Source of the DNA: Myxococcota bacterium
Lineage (GTDB): Bacteria > Myxococcota_A > UBA9160 > SMWR01
DNA length: 64,000 bases
Assembly (NCBI GenBank): GCA_039030075.1
Contig: JBCCEW010000021.1
Span: 1 to 64,000, forward strand
Direction of reading: 5' to 3'
Shown here piece by piece: positions 7,917 to 15,369 of this stretch. The notes under the pieces are model-generated. The model did no database searches. It worked only from the letters and a program-made list of their open reading frames with translations, and was not told the DNA's origin. How positions within the stretch are numbered: the first letter of the stretch is position 1; each line of letters begins with the position of its first letter. The translations under genes were made by a program, and so were the position numbers.

Positions 7917-9008
7917 TTACTCGGCCGCGGCGGCGGGCGCCGCGGCTGCCAGTTCTTCTCGGATGATTTCCTCGAAAACTTCTGTGGGTTGCAGCCCGAA
8001 CAGAACGATTCCGTTCACGACGAAACCGGGCGTTCCGGTGATCCCCACGCGGGCTGCCTCGACCGCGTCGGCCTGCACCTTCTGGGCGTGCCGGCGCTCG
8101 GCGTAGCAGGCGTCGAAGCGCTCGAGGTCGACCTCGAGCTCCTCGGCGTAGCGTCGCAGGTCTGCGTCGGCGAGCGCGCGCGGATTCTCGAAGACCGTGT
8201 CGTGGTACTCCCAGAAGCGCCCCTGTTCGGCGACGCATTCCGAGGCCTCGGCGCTGGCCCGGGCGCGATCGTGGGAGTCGAGGGGCAGGTGGCGGTAGAC
8301 GACCCGAACCTGGTTCGGGAAGCGTTCGACCAGGTCCTTCATGACGGGACCGGCACGACGGCAATACGGGCACTGGAAGTCGCTGAACTCGACGATCGTG
8401 ACCGGTGCGTCGTCGGGGCCGATCGACGGACCGCTGCCCGTGACGGAAACGCGCGGACGCTCCAGTTCGGTCTCGATGCCCGCGGCATCGATGAGCGCGC
8501 GGACCGCGTCGCGGCGCCGCTCGTTCTGGAGGTGATTGCGGATCTGGGGCTCGACCTGGTCGAGGGTGGCGCCGCCCATCTGGGCGCGGTTCTCGGTATA
8601 GAAGGTCGCGACTTCCTGCATCGTGACCTCGCCGAGCTTCGCCGCTTCGGCGTCGACGAGCGCGTCGGCCGTCAGGCCCTGCGCCGCGGCGGCACCATCG
8701 AGCACGCGTTGCGCGGAGAGCTGTTGCAGCGCCCGGCTGCGGATTTCGTAGAGCCGCGACTCGTTCCCGCCGCGGGTCTCGCGGCGGAACAGATCGTCCT
8801 TCACGAAGTCATCGAGCTCTTCGAGGGTGATGACCTCGTCGCCGATGCGCGCGGCGATTGCGGCGTCCTCGTCCGGCGCTTCGGATGTGGGGGTCTGGCA
8901 GGCGACGACCAGGCCCGCGAAGGCCAGGGCCCCGAGCGTCCAGAGTGCGCGATGGAACGACCGATGGCGAAGCCCGTTGCGCGAGCACCCTGTCATCGAA
9001 GCGATCAT
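7917..9008 (-). CDS. DsbA-family thioredoxin-fold lipoprotein with SurA-like N-terminus
   Basis: A 363-residue lipoprotein. I chose the ATG at 9008 because GGAGG lies six bases before it; longer readings lack such a site. The signal peptide ends in the lipobox LVVAC (Cys37). Next comes a segment with AARIGDEVITLEELDDF, resembling the N-terminal helical region of SurA/PpiC-type chaperones. From about residue 195 there is a DsbA-like domain with CPYC at 213-216 and a cis-Pro loop GITGTPGFVV. The probable role is a periplasmic thiol oxidoreductase, either a disulfide oxidase or an isomerase. The very end is an Ala-rich tail. Confidence 0.85.
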   Translation of the reverse strand: MIASMTGCSRNGLRHRSFHRALWTLGALAFAGLVVACQTPTSEAPDEDAAIAARIGDEVITLEELDDFVKDDLFRRETRGGNESRLYEIRSRALQQLSAQRVLDGAAAAQGLTADALVDAEAAKLGEVTMQEVATFYTENRAQMGGATLDQVEPQIRNHLQNERRRDAVRALIDAAGIETELERPRVSVTGSGPSIGPDDAPVTIVEFSDFQCPYCRRAGPVMKDLVERFPNQVRVVYRHLPLDSHDRARASAEASECVAEQGRFWEYHDTVFENPRALADADLRRYAEELEVDLERFDACYAERRHAQKVQADAVEAARVGITGTPGFVVNGIVLFGLQPTEVFEEIIREELAAAAPAAAAE

Positions 9009-9075
9009 GAGACCTCCGTTGGCTGACATCCACGAGGCGAGCGTCCCAGCGAACACGCTGGCCGTCCGGCGGCCC

Positions 9076-9095
9076 CCCCGAGGTCGGGGAGTATA
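9076..9095 (-). promoter_or_regulatory. Possible -10 box and start-site dyad for the DsbA-like gene
   Basis: On the minus strand TATACT (9095 to 9090) matches five of six -10 positions. Immediately downstream is a perfect dyad CCCCGA-GG-TCGGGG (9076-9089) that would cover the transcription start, about 75 bases before the ATG. No good -35 is visible, so an activator or an alternative sigma factor might be needed. The remaining bases up to 9285 contain no gene I can support. Confidence 0.3.
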
Positions 9096-9285
9096 GGAAG
9101 CCCCTGCGGTGCGCGCGGCCTCGTCCAGAGGGCATCTCATCGACCCCGACCGAGACAGGGGCCCGAGTTCGGCCCGAGGTCGAGGCGCGAAATCGCAGGC
9201 ATAGCGCCGCTACGGCGAGGTTTCGCAACGAAGAGATCGGGGCGATGACGGGTGCCTGGCGACCGAGGGGTTGTTGAGATGCCCT

Positions 9286-10065
9286 CTACGCGCGACCGAG
9301 CAGAGTCTCGGCGAGGAACCGACCCATCTGCTCCGCGACCTCGCGGGGCAGCGCACCGTTGCGCACCTCGGTATCGAGGCGCCGCGCCGAGCCCTCGGCC
9401 GCCGCGTGGAGGGCGTCTCCGGAGCCCACGGGGTCGCAGACAACCAGCAACGGCCGCGGGGCGATGCGACCGACGAAGTGGCGCGGATCGGCGGGATCCG
9501 GAAGTGGCTCGTTCCCTGGAAGGGCCAATACGACCGCTCCCGCGCGGGCATCGAGGGCACAGAAGGCGGCTCCGAGCCGGGCGCCCAAGCCGAACCCGAC
9601 GTAGCCGACCCGCTCGTGGTCGATCCAATCGCGGGTCATCAGCGCGTCGAGCCCGTGCTCGAGATCGACGATGGCCTGCCGCGCGAACTCGAGCTGCAGG
9701 TCGTCGCGGAGGGGCGAGGGCGTCTCGCTCCACAGCCAGCTGCGGAGCTTCGCCTCCGAGCGTTGTCCGTGGAGCGGAAAGTCGATCGAGGCGACCGCCA
9801 TGCCCTGTTGGGCCCACACGCCGCCCATCGCTTCGATCGATGCGTCGTGGGCCGAGCCGCCGAGGCCGTGCTGGAGGAGGACCAACGGGTAGGGGCCGCC
9901 ACCCTCGGCGGGTAGCAGGACGCGGCCGGTGACGCGGTCACCGCGACTCGAGTACTCGATCTCCTCGACCCGCAGCGTCGGATGCGACGCGACGCGGGGA
10001 CTCGGCCGGGTCCACAGTCCGAGCGCTTCGCGGTAGCCGGACAGTCGCAGCTCGTCGGTGGGCAC
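9286..10065 (-). CDS. Alpha/beta-hydrolase-fold protein lacking the nucleophile serine
   Basis: A 259-residue single-domain protein of the dienelactone hydrolase/acyl-peptidase-like group, starting at GTG. The oxyanion region is LVLLQHGLGGSAHD (from residue 61), followed by a SIDFPLHGQR strand-turn. The nucleophile elbow reads GFGLG at 157-161, with Gly159 in place of Ser (GGC, one base from AGC). A later Asp-containing strand RPLLVVCDPVGSGD is present. Without a nucleophile it is probably not a normal esterase; it may bind a ligand or partner, or use another residue. It lies 34 bases downstream of the ECF sigma factor on the same strand, so it may belong to that transcript. Confidence 0.8.
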   Translation of the reverse strand: MPTDELRLSGYREALGLWTRPSPRVASHPTLRVEEIEYSSRGDRVTGRVLLPAEGGGPYPLVLLQHGLGGSAHDASIEAMGGVWAQQGMAVASIDFPLHGQRSEAKLRSWLWSETPSPLRDDLQLEFARQAIVDLEHGLDALMTRDWIDHERVGYVGFGLGARLGAAFCALDARAGAVVLALPGNEPLPDPADPRHFVGRIAPRPLLVVCDPVGSGDALHAAAEGSARRLDTEVRNGALPREVAEQMGRFLAETLLGRA

Positions 10066-10099
10066 GCGCCCGAGGATAGGAGGCTGGTTGGCTTCGCGC

Positions 10100-10678
10100 T
10101 CAGCGCGCGAGGAGCATCTTGCGCGCGCGGTAGAGGTTCGACTTCACGGCGTCCTCGCTCTTGTCGAGGAGCTGGGCGATGTCGGCGATCGGGCGATGCT
10201 CGACGTGGTGAAGCACGAACAGGCGGCGCTGTTCCTCGGAGAGCTTTTCGGCTGCCGTCTCGAGTCGCGTCAAGCGCTCGCGGAGCTCGTAGACCTCGAG
10301 CGGTGTCGCGGCTCGATCCCCGCCTACCATCGGCTCCCCGGAGAGTTCTCCGTCCTCGTCCAGATCGAACGGCACCGTCGGGTGCTGCTTCTTCTTGAAG
10401 CGGCTCGCGATGGTGAAGCGCGCGATCCCCAGCACCCAGGCGGCGAAGGGCGCCTCGGCGCGGAACGAATCGAGCGACGAGAACACCGCCGCGAAGACCT
10501 CTTGGGTGGTCTCCTCGGCGTCGGCGCGGTTGTGAAGACGCTTCTCGACGAAGCGGTACACGCGACCCACGTAGCGGTCGTAGAGCGTGTCGAAGGCCTC
10601 GGCGTCGCCCGCCAGGACCGCGGTGACCAGCTGCTCGTCACTCAGAGCGGGTGCGGAGCACGCAGCTGCAGCAGACAT
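10100..10678 (-). CDS. ECF-type RNA polymerase sigma factor
   Basis: A 192-residue sigma factor with region 2 (about residues 25-95, including FDTLYDRYVGRVYRFVEKRL and the -10-binding helix FAAWVLGIARFTIASRFKKK) and region 4 (about 135-190, with the helix-turn-helix IADIAQLLDKSEDAVKSNLY). Regions 1.1 and 3 are absent, as in ECF factors. No anti-sigma gene is next to it. The gene follows the ParA-CBM48 operon on the same strand, behind a perfect 12-base inverted repeat. The downstream hydrolase-like gene may be a target or a partner. Confidence 0.92.
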   Translation of the reverse strand: MSAAAACSAPALSDEQLVTAVLAGDAEAFDTLYDRYVGRVYRFVEKRLHNRADAEETTQEVFAAVFSSLDSFRAEAPFAAWVLGIARFTIASRFKKKQHPTVPFDLDEDGELSGEPMVGGDRAATPLEVYELRERLTRLETAAEKLSEEQRRLFVLHHVEHRPIADIAQLLDKSEDAVKSNLYRARKMLLAR

Positions 10679-10795
10679 CCCAATCCCTCCAATCCCAGGT
10701 CCGAGAGCGGGCCCGGAGGCCGCATCCCCGCCGAGGTCGGACCCCAGAGTCCGGCCCTCGTGGTGGAAGTGGGATCGAAGGCTAAAGAGGTGTTG

Positions 10796-10822
10796 AAATT
10801 TTCTGCGGTGCGCAGAAAATTT
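10796..10822. repeat. Perfect 12-base inverted repeat upstream of the ECF sigma gene
   Basis: AAATTTTCTGCG (10796-10807) and CGCAGAAAATTT (10811-10822) pair perfectly across a three-base loop, GTG. The AT-rich arms stand out in this G+C-rich DNA. The repeat lies 45 bases past the end of the leftward unknown gene and 118 bases before the sigma gene start. It could act as a terminator-attenuator between the two (an AAAATTT run follows the GC part of the stem) or as an operator for a dimeric regulator. Apart from this repeat, 10679-10866 shows nothing I can name. Confidence 0.7.
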
Positions 10823-10866
10823 CCCCCTCGGGGGGCGAAGGCGGGTTCAGGGCCGTCGGCCGCCGC

Positions 10867-11475
10867 TCAGCGCCTCGGCTCGAACTCCGCGTATTCCTCG
10901 GCGGAGAGGCCCAGGTCCTCGGCCGAGAGACCGGTCCGGAACGGCGAATCGGAGCCCGCGGGCTCGTGGCCGGGCGGGGCATCCTCTGCCGGACCCGCGA
11001 CCTCGGGGGCCGCCGCGGACCGGGGAGCGCCCAACGCCTCGAGCAGGGCCACCAACCCGGACCCATTCTGCGCGAACCGCACCTCGGCCAGGCGGATCCC
11101 CTGGCTCGCCACCGAGTGGCTGGCGCTGCGCGCCGCATCCGTGTGTTCCGGCGCGATCAGCCAGCTGGTGATCCCGGCTTCGGATCGCAGACCCGCGGCA
11201 GGCACCAGCTGCGCCCAATCGGCGATCCGCGCGAACAGCCAGGCCTGGTGCGCGAGGGCCTGGCCGATCAGCGGCAGCGTGTCGCTCTCGGTCGCGCACA
11301 GCACGAGCACGAGGCGTCCGCGCCCGTCGTGTCCCACCCAGTCGATCCGATGGTCTGCGGCGAGCACCTGGGCGGCGAGCGGTGTCCAGGTGGACTCGAG
11401 CTGGGACAGCGCGCGCTCGATCGCGCGGCGGCGATCGCCATCGGGGATGCGGGCAGCGGGGCGGAGGTCAGCCAA
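10867..11475 (-). CDS. Unknown protein, third gene of the ParA-CBM48 operon
   Basis: A 202-residue protein that I do not recognise with confidence. It starts at a TTG overlapping the end of the upstream gene by eight bases. Residues 1-115 look like a compact alpha/beta domain containing DHRIDWVGHDGRGRLVLVLC and a following helix with GQALAHQAWLFARIADW. This Asp-x2-Gly / hydrophobic-strand arrangement is reminiscent of the PD-(D/E)XK nuclease-like core found in DUF91 and NucS-type proteins, but the catalytic pattern is not complete by eye. The C-terminal 60 residues are Pro/Ser/Glu-rich and probably flexible. It is probably cytoplasmic and works with the ParA-like proteins encoded just upstream. 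Confidence 0.6.
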   Translation of the reverse strand: MADLRPAARIPDGDRRRAIERALSQLESTWTPLAAQVLAADHRIDWVGHDGRGRLVLVLCATESDTLPLIGQALAHQAWLFARIADWAQLVPAAGLRSEAGITSWLIAPEHTDAARSASHSVASQGIRLAEVRFAQNGSGLVALLEALGAPRSAAAPEVAGPAEDAPPGHEPAGSDSPFRTGLSAEDLGLSAEEYAEFEPRR

Positions 11476-12235
11476 GGTTCATCTTCAGCGCGTCTTGCCA
11501 GAGCATTCCGGCGACGTCGCCGACGGCGCGTGCAGCCCGCGACTGCGGATGGAGCAATCCGATCGGACGCCCCTCGGCGGTGGCGCGGTAGACCTGCAGG
11601 TCGTCGACGACCAGACCGTAGCTCACCGGACTGCGCGACAGATGCCGACGGGCCGTGCCCGCAATGCGGGCGAAGGCGCTACGCGCGTCACTCGCGTCGC
11701 GGGCGCCGTGCACCACCAGACCGATCCGCGCGTCGTTCCCTTGCAGCCAGGCGCGCTTCGCGAGGGCGTAGTTCTGTCTCAGATCGGGCAGGTCGGGCGT
11801 GCTCCACAGCAAGAGCCAGCGCAGGAGCGGCCGTGGCAACGTCTCGTGTTGGAGCCACTCGCGCGGCAGAGCCACCAGCACCAGTCCCCCGTCGCTGGCG
11901 ACGGCGGCCTGCTCGACCGCGAGATCGATCGCGGCGTGGGCCAGGGCGGATGCGTCGTGGGCGGGGGCGTAGTGCACCTGGCAACCGAGGGGGCCCGGGC
12001 CTGCCTCGGGCCACAGCGGGGCCAGCGCGCGGTCGCGCGGCGCCACCAGGACACTGCGGGCACCGCGCCGAGCCCACTCGACTCCGAGGTTCCAGGCCAG
12101 GCCCGCGCGCACCGCGTCGTCCGGCGCGAGCGGCACGGTCAGCAGAGGCAGCGCGGCCGGGTTCGGGCGGGTCGATTCCTCTTCCTGCGCGGGCGGCAGG
12201 AAGTAGTCGAGTACGTCGTCCAGATTGCGGGGCAA
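11468..12235 (-). CDS. Degenerate ParA/MinD-like protein without a P-loop
   Basis: A 255-residue protein starting at TTG 12235, five bases past the end of the ParA-CBM48 gene (MPRNLDDVLDYF). After a Pro-rich leader, the segment LPLLTVPLAPDDAVRAGLAW sits where a ParA-type protein has its Walker A loop. The fold pattern (strand, helix, then ARRGARSVLVAPRD) is kept, but no Gly-Lys-Thr remains. A late segment SYGLVVDDLQVYRATAEGRP resembles the C-terminal helix region of MinD/FleN-like ATPases. It is probably a non-ATP-binding partner of the active ParA upstream. The reading frame extends upstream inside parA, so an earlier start cannot be excluded. Confidence 0.65.
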   Translation of the reverse strand: MPRNLDDVLDYFLPPAQEEESTRPNPAALPLLTVPLAPDDAVRAGLAWNLGVEWARRGARSVLVAPRDRALAPLWPEAGPGPLGCQVHYAPAHDASALAHAAIDLAVEQAAVASDGGLVLVALPREWLQHETLPRPLLRWLLLWSTPDLPDLRQNYALAKRAWLQGNDARIGLVVHGARDASDARSAFARIAGTARRHLSRSPVSYGLVVDDLQVYRATAEGRPIGLLHPQSRAARAVGDVAGMLWQDALKMNLG

Positions 12236-12239
12236 GGCC

Positions 12240-13316
12240 TCAGCGCACCACGAGCACCGAGTTGCGGCCGCCGTTCTGGTTGGTGACGGCGTCCGGGTTC
12301 TCGGGGTCGTCCCGCCACTCCCCGTCGACGACGTAGCGGTACTGGTATCGGCCGGGCGACAGCTGAAGGATCTTCGTCCACACGCGATCGTCGCCTTCGG
12401 CTTCGACCAGTGAGCGCACGCCGCGATCGGGAACCCAGCCGTTGAAGTCGCCCGCGATCCGAACGTCGTGCGCGCGGCTCTCCCGGAATCGCACGACCAC
12501 CTCGCGCGAACTCGCCACGGCCGGTTCGGGTGTGGCTTCGTAGACCTCGGGGGCGTCGACGGCCACTTCGATCGCAAGTGCGGCGTAGTCGTGGGTTCCG
12601 TTCGCCGTGCGCGAGATCGCGTTGATCGGCTTGCCGCGGCTCGCGGCTTCGCGGAGCTTCACGTTCTGACGGATCACCGTGTCGAAGCAGAGATCCTTGA
12701 AGAGCTCGCGGATCTCGCCGAGCGTCTGCCGCGCATAGCGCGTTCGCCCGTCGAAGAGGGTGGGCAGGATGCGCACCGAGAGCTCGTGGCCGATGCGTTC
12801 GGAGAGCAGGGCGATCGTCTCGAGCAGCTTCTGCACGCCGTGGATCGCGAAGTAGCTCGTCTCGAGGGGAACGATGACTTCGCGGGCGGCGCGCAGCGCG
12901 TTGAAGGTGAGGAGACCGACGTTGGGCGCGCAGTCGATCAACACGAAGTCGTAGCGGTCCTCGAGTGCCTCGATGGCGCGGGTCAGTCGCTCGGTGCGCG
13001 TCTCTACGGGCTCGGTCGCGAGCTTCTGTTCCAGGGCGGAGAGCACGATGCCCGACGGGGCGACGTCGAGGCCTTCGCGAACCGCGACGCAGACGTCCGG
13101 CAGCCGCGTAGCTCCGCTGGCATCGGCGAAGACCTCGTACAGGTTCTCGTCGAGCCGCTCCGGATCGGCACCGAGGGCGAGGGTCGCGTGGGCCTGCGGA
13201 TCGAGGTCGACGACCAGGACGCGATGCCCGTCGGCGCAGAGCGCACCGGCCAGGTTGACGGCCGTGGTCGTCTTCCCGCATCCCCCCTTCTGGTTGACGA
13301 TGGCGATCACGCGCAT
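12240..13316 (-). CDS. ParA family ATPase fused to a CBM48/AMPK-type glycogen-binding domain
   Basis: A 358-residue protein starting at ATG 13316 with GGGGGAA upstream. Residues 1-255 are a ParA/Soj-type ATPase: the deviant Walker A QKGGCGKTT at 9-17 with signature Lys10, Walker A' VLVVDLDPQAHAT, and Walker B FVLIDCAPNVGLLTFNAL. Residues 272-358 form an immunoglobulin-like CBM48/AMPK1-CBM domain: VRIAGDFNGWVPD (Trp294), LSPGRYQYRYVVDGEWRDDP (Trp334) and GGRNSVLV (Asn352), which match the sugar-binding Trp, Trp and Asn positions of AMPK beta. ParA ATPases position DNA or large cargoes; the fused domain suggests a glycogen-like polysaccharide as cargo or signal. The family calls are firm; the role is inferred. 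Confidence 0.85.
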   Translation of the reverse strand: MRVIAIVNQKGGCGKTTTAVNLAGALCADGHRVLVVDLDPQAHATLALGADPERLDENLYEVFADASGATRLPDVCVAVREGLDVAPSGIVLSALEQKLATEPVETRTERLTRAIEALEDRYDFVLIDCAPNVGLLTFNALRAAREVIVPLETSYFAIHGVQKLLETIALLSERIGHELSVRILPTLFDGRTRYARQTLGEIRELFKDLCFDTVIRQNVKLREAASRGKPINAISRTANGTHDYAALAIEVAVDAPEVYEATPEPAVASSREVVVRFRESRAHDVRIAGDFNGWVPDRGVRSLVEAEGDDRVWTKILQLSPGRYQYRYVVDGEWRDDPENPDAVTNQNGGRNSVLVVR

Positions 13317-13422
13317 GGGCAGTTCCCCCTTGTGGAATCCGGACGAATCGATCGGGGGGGCTGCTGCGGAGGATGCGGAGGAGAAACGGGGCGGAAACGG
13401 TGGAGGGCGGAGCGGAGTCGGG

Positions 13423-13911
13423 TCACGGCACGCGCGCCGAGGCGTTGCCGAGAGAGGGGCGTGGAGCGGTTCGGCGCGTGGAGTCGCGCCGGGCTTCGGC
13501 CGAAGCCTGCTTCTCGCGATGCGCGTCCACCGCACGCTGGAGCTCGGCCACCTCGAAGATCCACTCTTGACCGGTGATGGCTTCGAAGGCGGTCCCATCC
13601 TTGAACGCGAGCACGACGTCGCCGGTCGCGACCAGCACGACCTCGGAGAGGGGGCGGCGGACGGCCGGGAGCATCTCGCGCAGGGCCCGGATCGAGCGAC
13701 GGATCCGCTGCAGCGAAACGCCGGCGTCGATCAGTCGCTTCGTGGCCCGCAGCGCCACGAGATCCTCGAACGCGTAGCGTGCGTGGCCCCCGCGGGTGCG
13801 ACGGCTGGGCTGGACCAGGTCGGTCTCAGACCAGTACTGCAGCTGACGTCGGGAGACCCCAATGATCTCCACCACGTCGCCGACGCGATACAGGTCGGAC
13901 GATGCCGTCAT
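13423..13911 (-). CDS. MerR family transcriptional regulator
   Basis: A 162-residue protein starting at ATG 13911. The MerR winged helix-turn-helix fills residues 7-75: LYRVGDVVEIIGVSRRQLQY, then the wing RTRGGHARYAFEDL and a helix with AGVSLQRIRRSIRALRE. The C-terminal part (EVVLVATGDVVLAFKDGTAF) is a small effector domain with no Cys or other metal pattern. It lies 106 bases upstream of the ParA-CBM48 gene on the same strand and probably heads or regulates that operon. The 17-base dyad at 14005-14021 is a candidate operator. The ligand is unknown. Confidence 0.88.
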   Translation of the reverse strand: MTASSDLYRVGDVVEIIGVSRRQLQYWSETDLVQPSRRTRGGHARYAFEDLVALRATKRLIDAGVSLQRIRRSIRALREMLPAVRRPLSEVVLVATGDVVLAFKDGTAFEAITGQEWIFEVAELQRAVDAHREKQASAEARRDSTRRTAPRPSLGNASARVP

Positions 13912-14004
13912 GTCCGTGGCGGACCCCCCTGTCCACTGGACGATGGAAGCGTAAGGCGGTGTTCGGGGGCCAGTCAACCCACCGGGCCTCGGGAATCGTC
14001 TGAT

Positions 14005-14021
14005 TTTCCACCCATTGGAAA
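14005..14021. promoter_or_regulatory. Dyad in the divergent merR / 2PGK-like intergenic region
   Basis: TTTCCA-cccat-TGGAAA is a perfect six-base dyad with a five-base spacer. It is the clearest symmetric site in the 184 bases between the MerR gene and the divergent kinase-like gene, and so a candidate MerR-family operator. On the minus strand TTGACT (13977 to 13972) with TACGCT (13953 to 13948) makes a weak promoter for merR. Binding is inferred. Confidence 0.35.
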
Positions 14022-14095
14022 TCGGGAGGGCGGAATCCGTCCCGCTGCGGAGGCGATTGTCCAGCGAGGGGTAGCAGGGGTAGGGTCCAGCGATC

Positions 14096-15322
14096 GTGTC
14101 GACCCGTGAGGACGAACTCCGCCGCCCGAATGGGGCCTCGGGGCGCTCCGCCGAGAGTGCCGAAACGGGCTCCGACGGCCGCCTTTGGGTGGAGCAGGCG
14201 GGCGTCCGGCGTCCGTTCATGCGGGGCATCATGATCCACTCGCTGATGGCGCGGGGGGTGCCCTTCGACGAAGCGAACCGCACGGCCAACATCGTGCGCG
14301 ATCGGCTGAGGCCCCAGGGGGTGGTCGCGAAGGTCGACATCGTTCACGTCCTGCACGAGCTGCTGGACCCCGCGCTCTTCGACGGCGAGCACCTTTCGGC
14401 CCAGGGCGTGGAGGTGATCGTCGAAGGCGACGGCAAGAGCGCACCCTTCTCGAAGGGCGTGTTGTCCCAATCGCTGCTGGCCGCCGCGATCGATCCCGAC
14501 GACGCCTTCGAGGTCGCGCGCGACATCGAGACCGAACTGCGTCAGCGGGCCGTGCGCTCGATCGAGCGGTCGGAGCTACGCCGCCTGGCTTTCCATACCG
14601 TGACACGGCGGGTCGGGCCGAAGTCGGGCGAGCGCTACCTGGTCTGGCGGCACTACGAGGAACCCGAGCGTCCCGTGATCCTGTTGCTCGGGGGCGCCGC
14701 CGGGGTTGGCAAGACCTCGCTCGCCCTCGAGGTCGCCCACCGGCTCGGCATCGGACGGGTGCTCTCGACCGATTCGATCCGCCAGATCATGCGATTGATG
14801 CTGTCCGAGGAGCTCGCACCGGCGATCCACGGCTCGTCCTACGACGCGCATCAGAACTTCGCCGCGGGGGCCCTGGGCAGCGACCCGGTCGTGGAAGCGT
14901 TCCGCGCACAGGCGACCACCGTGTCGGTGGGCGTGAAGGCGTCGATCGAGCGCGCCATCGACGAGAACACCCATCTGGTCATCGACGGCGTGTCGCTCTT
15001 CCCAGGCAGCCTCGACCTCGACGCCTACGTCGATCGGGCCGACGTGATCTTCCTGGTGGTCGCGACCCTGGATCCCGGCGCCTTCCCCGCTCGGTTCGCG
15101 GCCCGCGAGACCACGGGTGGGGGAATCCGGCCGGCCCACCGCTACGTCCAGAACCTCGATGCGATCCTGCACATCCAGGACGCGATCCTGGACGCGGCCG
15201 AACGCCTCGACGTGCCGATCGTCGACAACGAGAGCTTCGACCGGGCGGTCCTCCTGGTGATCCGCCACCTGACCGAGGCGTTGCGTGAGCGGCCGGGCTT
15301 CGATCCGCAGGGCATGATCTAG
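14096..15322 (+). CDS. 2-phosphoglycerate kinase-like protein with two ATP-cone domains
   Basis: A 408-residue protein starting at GTG. Two ATP-cone-like modules lie in tandem: residues 29-72 (LWVEQAGVRRPFMRGIMIHS) and 104-150 (VIVEGDGKSAPFSKGVLSQS). The kinase domain follows, with a P-loop GGAAGVGKTS at 199-208, STDSIRQIMR and a hydrophobic Asp-Gly-Val-Ser-Leu-Phe-Pro-Gly segment. The order cone-then-kinase is that of archaeal 2-phosphoglycerate kinases, which make the precursor of cyclic 2,3-diphosphoglycerate; those I know have a single cone. The substrate here is unproven and a different small-molecule kinase is possible. It is divergent from merR and the ParA-CBM48 operon. Confidence 0.75.
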   Translation: MSTREDELRRPNGASGRSAESAETGSDGRLWVEQAGVRRPFMRGIMIHSLMARGVPFDEANRTANIVRDRLRPQGVVAKVDIVHVLHELLDPALFDGEHLSAQGVEVIVEGDGKSAPFSKGVLSQSLLAAAIDPDDAFEVARDIETELRQRAVRSIERSELRRLAFHTVTRRVGPKSGERYLVWRHYEEPERPVILLLGGAAGVGKTSLALEVAHRLGIGRVLSTDSIRQIMRLMLSEELAPAIHGSSYDAHQNFAAGALGSDPVVEAFRAQATTVSVGVKASIERAIDENTHLVIDGVSLFPGSLDLDAYVDRADVIFLVVATLDPGAFPARFAARETTGGGIRPAHRYVQNLDAILHIQDAILDAAERLDVPIVDNESFDRAVLLVIRHLTEALRERPGFDPQGMI

Positions 15323-15369
15323 CCGTCGGCGGGTTTGACCCGGGCGGGCCGTCGGCCGATAGGGAAGCC

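Noticed and set aside
15335-15363. Leaderless promoter for the M48 protease gene
   Set aside because: TTGACC is good but the -10 GATAGG matches poorly, so I did not list it as a feature.
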